Shown piece by piece: positions 6,265-8,589 of a DNA stretch of 8,589 nucleotides. The stretch's first letter is position 1; each line of letters opens with the position of its first letter. The stretch covers positions 45,270 to 53,858 of the forward strand of contig DHNI01000118.1 in NCBI GenBank assembly GCA_002409455.1, in the 5' to 3' direction. Origin of the DNA: Firmicutes bacterium UBA5420 (GTDB lineage: Bacteria > Bacillota > Limnochordia > Darwinibacteriales > Darwinibacteriaceae). Below the pieces are notes generated by a model. That model ran no database searches and was not told the DNA's origin. It saw only the letters and a list, made by a program, of their open reading frames with translations. The position numbers and the translations under genes were made by a program.

Positions 6265-6885
6265 CTGCTTTTCTGAAGCTTTCTTCGCTTCTATACGTTC
6301 CATTACCTGAAGCATTCCCTGCATAGCTCGGTAGCGATGACTGATTGTGTTCTTCACAGCAGAGCCTAATTCTGCAAAGGTCAGGCTCGCCTCAGGAACA
6401 AAGAACAGGGGATCATAACCAAAGCCGCCTGTGCCCCGCGGTTCCAAGAGGATGATCCCGCGGCAGATACCCTCGGAAAACTCTACCTGACCTTGGGGCC
6501 CCGCTAAGGCCATTACGCAGCGAAACCTAGCACCTCGGCGTTCCAAGGGAATGCCTTCTAGCTTCTCTAAGAGCAGTTCGTTATTCCTCTGATCGCTAGG
6601 AGGTTCTCCGGCAAAGCGAGCCGAATGGACACCCGGGGCCCCACCTAGAACATCTACTTCCAAACCCGAATCATCAGCTAGAACAAGTTCACCGCACAGC
6701 TGCGCTATTTCCACCGCCTTCTTGCGTGCATTTTCCCTGAAGGTGTCGCCATCTTCCACAACCGGAGCATAGTCTCCTAGTTCAGGTAAACCGACCACCT
6801 CGAAGTTTAAGTGATCAGTAAGCTCCTTGATCTCTTGTATCTTATGCTGATTATGGCTGGCCACGATTAGACGCTTCGCACTCAT
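6256..6885 (-). CDS. rdgB: XTP/dITP pyrophosphatase (Ham1/RdgB family)
   Basis: This 209-residue enzyme hydrolyses non-canonical purine nucleotides (ITP, dITP, XTP) to monophosphates and pyrophosphate, keeping deaminated bases out of DNA and RNA. Motifs are ASHNQHKIQEI (9-19) for the triphosphate, DTFRENA (47-53), the metal-site ADDSGLEVDVLGGAPGVHSARFAG spread over 70-93, GTGGFGYDPLF (151-161) for base recognition, and ISHR (181-184). Length is slightly above the usual 190-200 because of a short charged tail. ATG at 6885 directly follows the rph stop (TAGATG); only a weak GGTGG precedes it, so it probably depends on translational coupling. The rph-rdgB pair is common in Firmicutes. Its last codons double as the -35 of the tRNA promoter. 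Confidence 0.96.
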   Translation of the reverse strand: MSAKRLIVASHNQHKIQEIKELTDHLNFEVVGLPELGDYAPVVEDGDTFRENARKKAVEIAQLCGELVLADDSGLEVDVLGGAPGVHSARFAGEPPSDQRNNELLLEKLEGIPLERRGARFRCVMALAGPQGQVEFSEGICRGIILLEPRGTGGFGYDPLFFVPEASLTFAELGSAVKNTISHRYRAMQGMLQVMERIEAKKASEKQLT

Positions 6886-7623
6886 CTACTTACCACCAAA
6901 TTTTTTCGCTAAATCTTCCATCAGTAAGCTTTTTTGTTTGTCCAATAACTCAAAAATGCCCTTTTCAGCCAGATCCATAAGTTGACCAAGTTGTTCACGA
7001 GTAAATGGCTGCCCTTCGGCCGTGCCTTGTACCTCAACGATCTTTCCGCTTTGGGTCATCACCACGTTGCAATCAACTTCAGCAGCAAAATCCTCGGCAT
7101 AATCTAAGTCAAGGACAGGTTCGCCATCTACGATACCTACACTAACCGCGGCCAAGTATTCCCTCACACCGGGATTTCCGTCAATTTTGCGCAAGGCATC
7201 GGATAACGCAATAAAGGCACCTGTTATGGATGCTGTCCGGGTTCCACCATCGGCCTGGAGCACATCGCAATCAATCCAAATCGTGCGCTCCCCGAGCGTC
7301 TTCAAGTCAACAACCGATCGAAGCGAGCGGCCAATGAGACGCTGAATTTCGTGGGTACGTCCTCCTACCTTACCTCGGGAGGATTCCCTTTGGTTGCGTA
7401 CAGCCGTAGCCCGAGGGAGCATGGCATACTCCCCTGTAATCCATCCTTCGCCCTGCCCCCGCAGAAAGTAAGGCACCTTATCTTCTACCGTGGCGGTGCA
7501 AATCACCTTTGTATTTCCGATCTCCATTAATACAGAGCCTTCTGCGTGCATGTTGACATCACGGGTGATCTTTACAGGACGAAGCTCATCACGGGCACGT
7601 CCATCAGCCCTTGTATACTGCAT
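6886..7623 (-). CDS. rph: Ribonuclease PH
   Basis: This 245-residue phosphorolytic 3'-5' exoribonuclease trims the 3' tails of tRNA precursors and other RNAs in a hexameric ring. Motifs are [16 protein letters not shown] (1-16), [16 protein letters not shown] (58-73), [20 protein letters not shown] (83-102) for RNA and phosphate binding, [18 protein letters not shown] (119-136), and the metal-binding Asp178 and Asp184 in [11 protein letters not shown]. All key residues are present and length is normal, so it should be active. ATG at 7623 follows the fumarase-subunit stop with no gap (TAAATG) and has a strong GGAGGAGG about 8 nt upstream, inside that gene. It lies one gene from a tRNA cluster it may help mature, although the encoded CCA ends limit what must be added. 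Confidence 0.97.
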   Translation of the reverse strand: MQYTRADGRARDELRPVKITRDVNMHAEGSVLMEIGNTKVICTATVEDKVPYFLRGQGEGWITGEYAMLPRATAVRNQRESSRGKVGGRTHEIQRLIGRSLRSVVDLKTLGERTIWIDCDVLQADGGTRTASITGAFIALSDALRKIDGNPGVREYLAAVSVGIVDGEPVLDLDYAEDFAAEVDCNVVMTQSGKIVEVQGTAEGQPFTREQLGQLMDLAEKGIFELLDKQKSLLMEDLAKKFGGK

Positions 7624-8184
7624 TTATTTTGCCTCCTCCAAGCCAAAATTCCGGTATTTGGCAACCCCTTGTTCATAGACACTATTTCCAAAACTGTCAA
7701 TGGCTACAATGGCGGGAAAGTCCTTTACTACCATGCGGTGCACAGCCTCTGCACCTAAATCGGGGTAGGCCACCACCTCAACTTCCTTGATGCTCTGGGC
7801 GATCAAGGCCGCAGCTCCGCCAACGGCCGCAAAGTACACTGCACCATGCTCTTTCATAGCTTCAATCACGGCGTCACTCCGGCCACCTTTGCCGATCATG
7901 CCCCGTATGCCCTGCTGCAAAAGGGGAATCGTCAATGTGTCCATGCGCACAGACGTCGTAGGTCCAGCTGAGCCGATGGCGTCACCTGGCTTTGGCGGCG
8001 TCGGCCCTACATAGTAGAGAATGGCGCCCTCCGGATCAAAGGGCAAGGGCTCTCCTTCTTCAATTAGCTTGACCAACCGCTGGTGAGCAGCATCTCTTGC
8101 GGTATAAATCACCCCGCTAATAGCTACCTCTTCACCGGCCCGCAGGGTCCTTGCGGTTTCCAATGGGGTTGTAACGTGAATCAT
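7624..8184 (-). CDS. Class I (Fe-S) fumarate hydratase, beta subunit
   Basis: The 186-residue product matches the C-terminal domain of class I fumarases (FumA/FumB of E. coli) and the small subunit of two-subunit fumarase or L-tartrate dehydratase. With an alpha subunit carrying the 4Fe-4S cluster it interconverts fumarate and malate. Typical stretches are SGVIYTARDAAH (23-34), YYVGPTPPKPGDAIGSAGPTTSVRMD (57-82, in parts), GMIGKGG (95-101), AVGGAAALIA and GAEAVHRMVVKDFPAIVAIDS (144-164, in parts). Fumarase and tartrate dehydratase cannot be separated by eye; fumarase is likelier. ATG at 8184 follows AGGAGGAG with a 6-nt gap; an in-frame upstream start at 8217 would overlap murD and ignore this SD. 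The alpha subunit is not in the window: the immediate upstream gene is murD, 19 nt away. Confidence 0.9.
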   Translation of the reverse strand: MIHVTTPLETARTLRAGEEVAISGVIYTARDAAHQRLVKLIEEGEPLPFDPEGAILYYVGPTPPKPGDAIGSAGPTTSVRMDTLTIPLLQQGIRGMIGKGGRSDAVIEAMKEHGAVYFAAVGGAAALIAQSIKEVEVVAYPDLGAEAVHRMVVKDFPAIVAIDSFGNSVYEQGVAKYRNFGLEEAK

Positions 8185-8203
8185 CTCGATCTCCTCCTGC
8201 TTT

Positions 8204-8589
8204 CTACTCTTTATCACTTAGATTGGCCACCAACTCGCGGAAATGAGTCCCCCGAGCGATGAAATTGGGATACTGGTCATAACTTGCGCTAGCGGGAGAT
8301 AAAAGTACCACATCACCTGGCTCCCCTAGCTCATGTGCGCGAAAGACCGCTACACTCAGAGCTTCGACTTCATCTAGCGAAACGCCTCCTGCGTCCGCGA
8401 CTGCCTGGCGAATTTTCGGTGCAGTGGTTCCCAAGAGAATCAAATGCTTGACTCTGCCCTGAATGGCTTGGCCTAGTTCGGCAAAGGAGAGCTGCTTGTC
8501 GGATCCACCCGCGATGAGAATTATCGGGCCCGAAAAAGAACGAAGGGCTGCCAGGGTTCGATCTGGAGTGGTGGCGATGGAATCGTTAT
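8204..8589 (-). CDS. murD: UDP-N-acetylmuramoyl-L-alanine--D-glutamate ligase, C-terminal part
   Basis: The frame is open from the right edge to a TAG at 8204-8206, giving 127 residues of a longer protein that begins outside the window. MurD adds D-glutamate to UDP-MurNAc-L-Ala with ATP in cytoplasmic peptidoglycan synthesis. The visible part is the C-terminal Mur ligase domain: NDSIATTPDRTLAALRSF corresponds to the MurD DSKATNPDAT motif, then GPIILIAGGSDK, HLILLGTT and the terminal VVLLSPASASYDQYPNFIARG, where MurD usually has LLSPACASFDxFxxFxxRG. These stretches favour MurD over MurC, MurE, MurF or FolC. It is followed 19 nt on by a fumarase subunit gene, so it does not lie in a usual dcw cluster order at this end. 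Confidence 0.9.
   Translation of the reverse strand, partial: NDSIATTPDRTLAALRSFSGPIILIAGGSDKQLSFAELGQAIQGRVKHLILLGTTAPKIRQAVADAGGVSLDEVEALSVAVFRAHELGEPGDVVLLSPASASYDQYPNFIARGTHFRELVANLSDKE

Noticed and set aside
8185..8217. Longer fumarase beta start at 8217 (MIKSRKQEEIE...)
   Set aside because: It would overlap the end of murD, and the added residues are the translation of the strong SD region. ATG at 8184 is well placed behind AGGAGGAG.

Overview
The window looks like ordinary chromosome from a Gram-positive, probably spore-forming member of the Firmicutes (Clostridia/Limnochordia-like). The clues are strong Shine-Dalgarno (SD) sequences before most genes, several GTG starts, a four-tRNA cluster with encoded CCA ends, a two-subunit-type class I fumarase subunit, a DUF4363-like membrane protein, and a small Gln/Asn-rich protein behind a sigma-G-like promoter. 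The lineage call is inference. I see no phage, insertion sequence, CRISPR array or defence system, and nearly all of the window is coding.

Left part (1-3507). A leftward pair encodes a GT4-type glycosyltransferase and, by an ATGA overlap, an exported alkaline-phosphatase-superfamily-like protein that runs off the left edge. Divergent from it is a single-pass DUF4363-like protein, closed by a strong hairpin terminator. A small leftward gene for a Q/N-rich basic protein follows. Divergent from that is a diacylglycerol/lipid kinase whose stop codon sits in the loop of a hairpin that probably terminates both convergent units.

Middle (3514-6264). The leftward tdh-kbl operon encodes the two-step conversion of threonine to glycine plus acetyl-CoA, with a 1-nt TAGTG overlap. 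Upstream is a leftward tRNA operon, Pro(TGG)-Gly(TCC)-Arg(TCT)-His(GTG), with a clear terminator and a good sigma-A promoter whose -35 box lies in the last two sense codons of rdgB.

Right part (6256-8589). A tightly packed leftward operon reads murD (3' part only) - fumarase beta subunit - rph - rdgB. It joins cell-wall synthesis, central metabolism, tRNA 3' trimming and nucleotide-pool cleaning. The last two junctions have zero spacing (TAAATG, TAGATG).

I found no convincing undescribed system. The points most worth a second look are the SASP-like small gene and its promoter, the fumarase beta subunit lying beside murD instead of an alpha subunit, and the phosphatase-like protein with an altered first metal-ligand motif.
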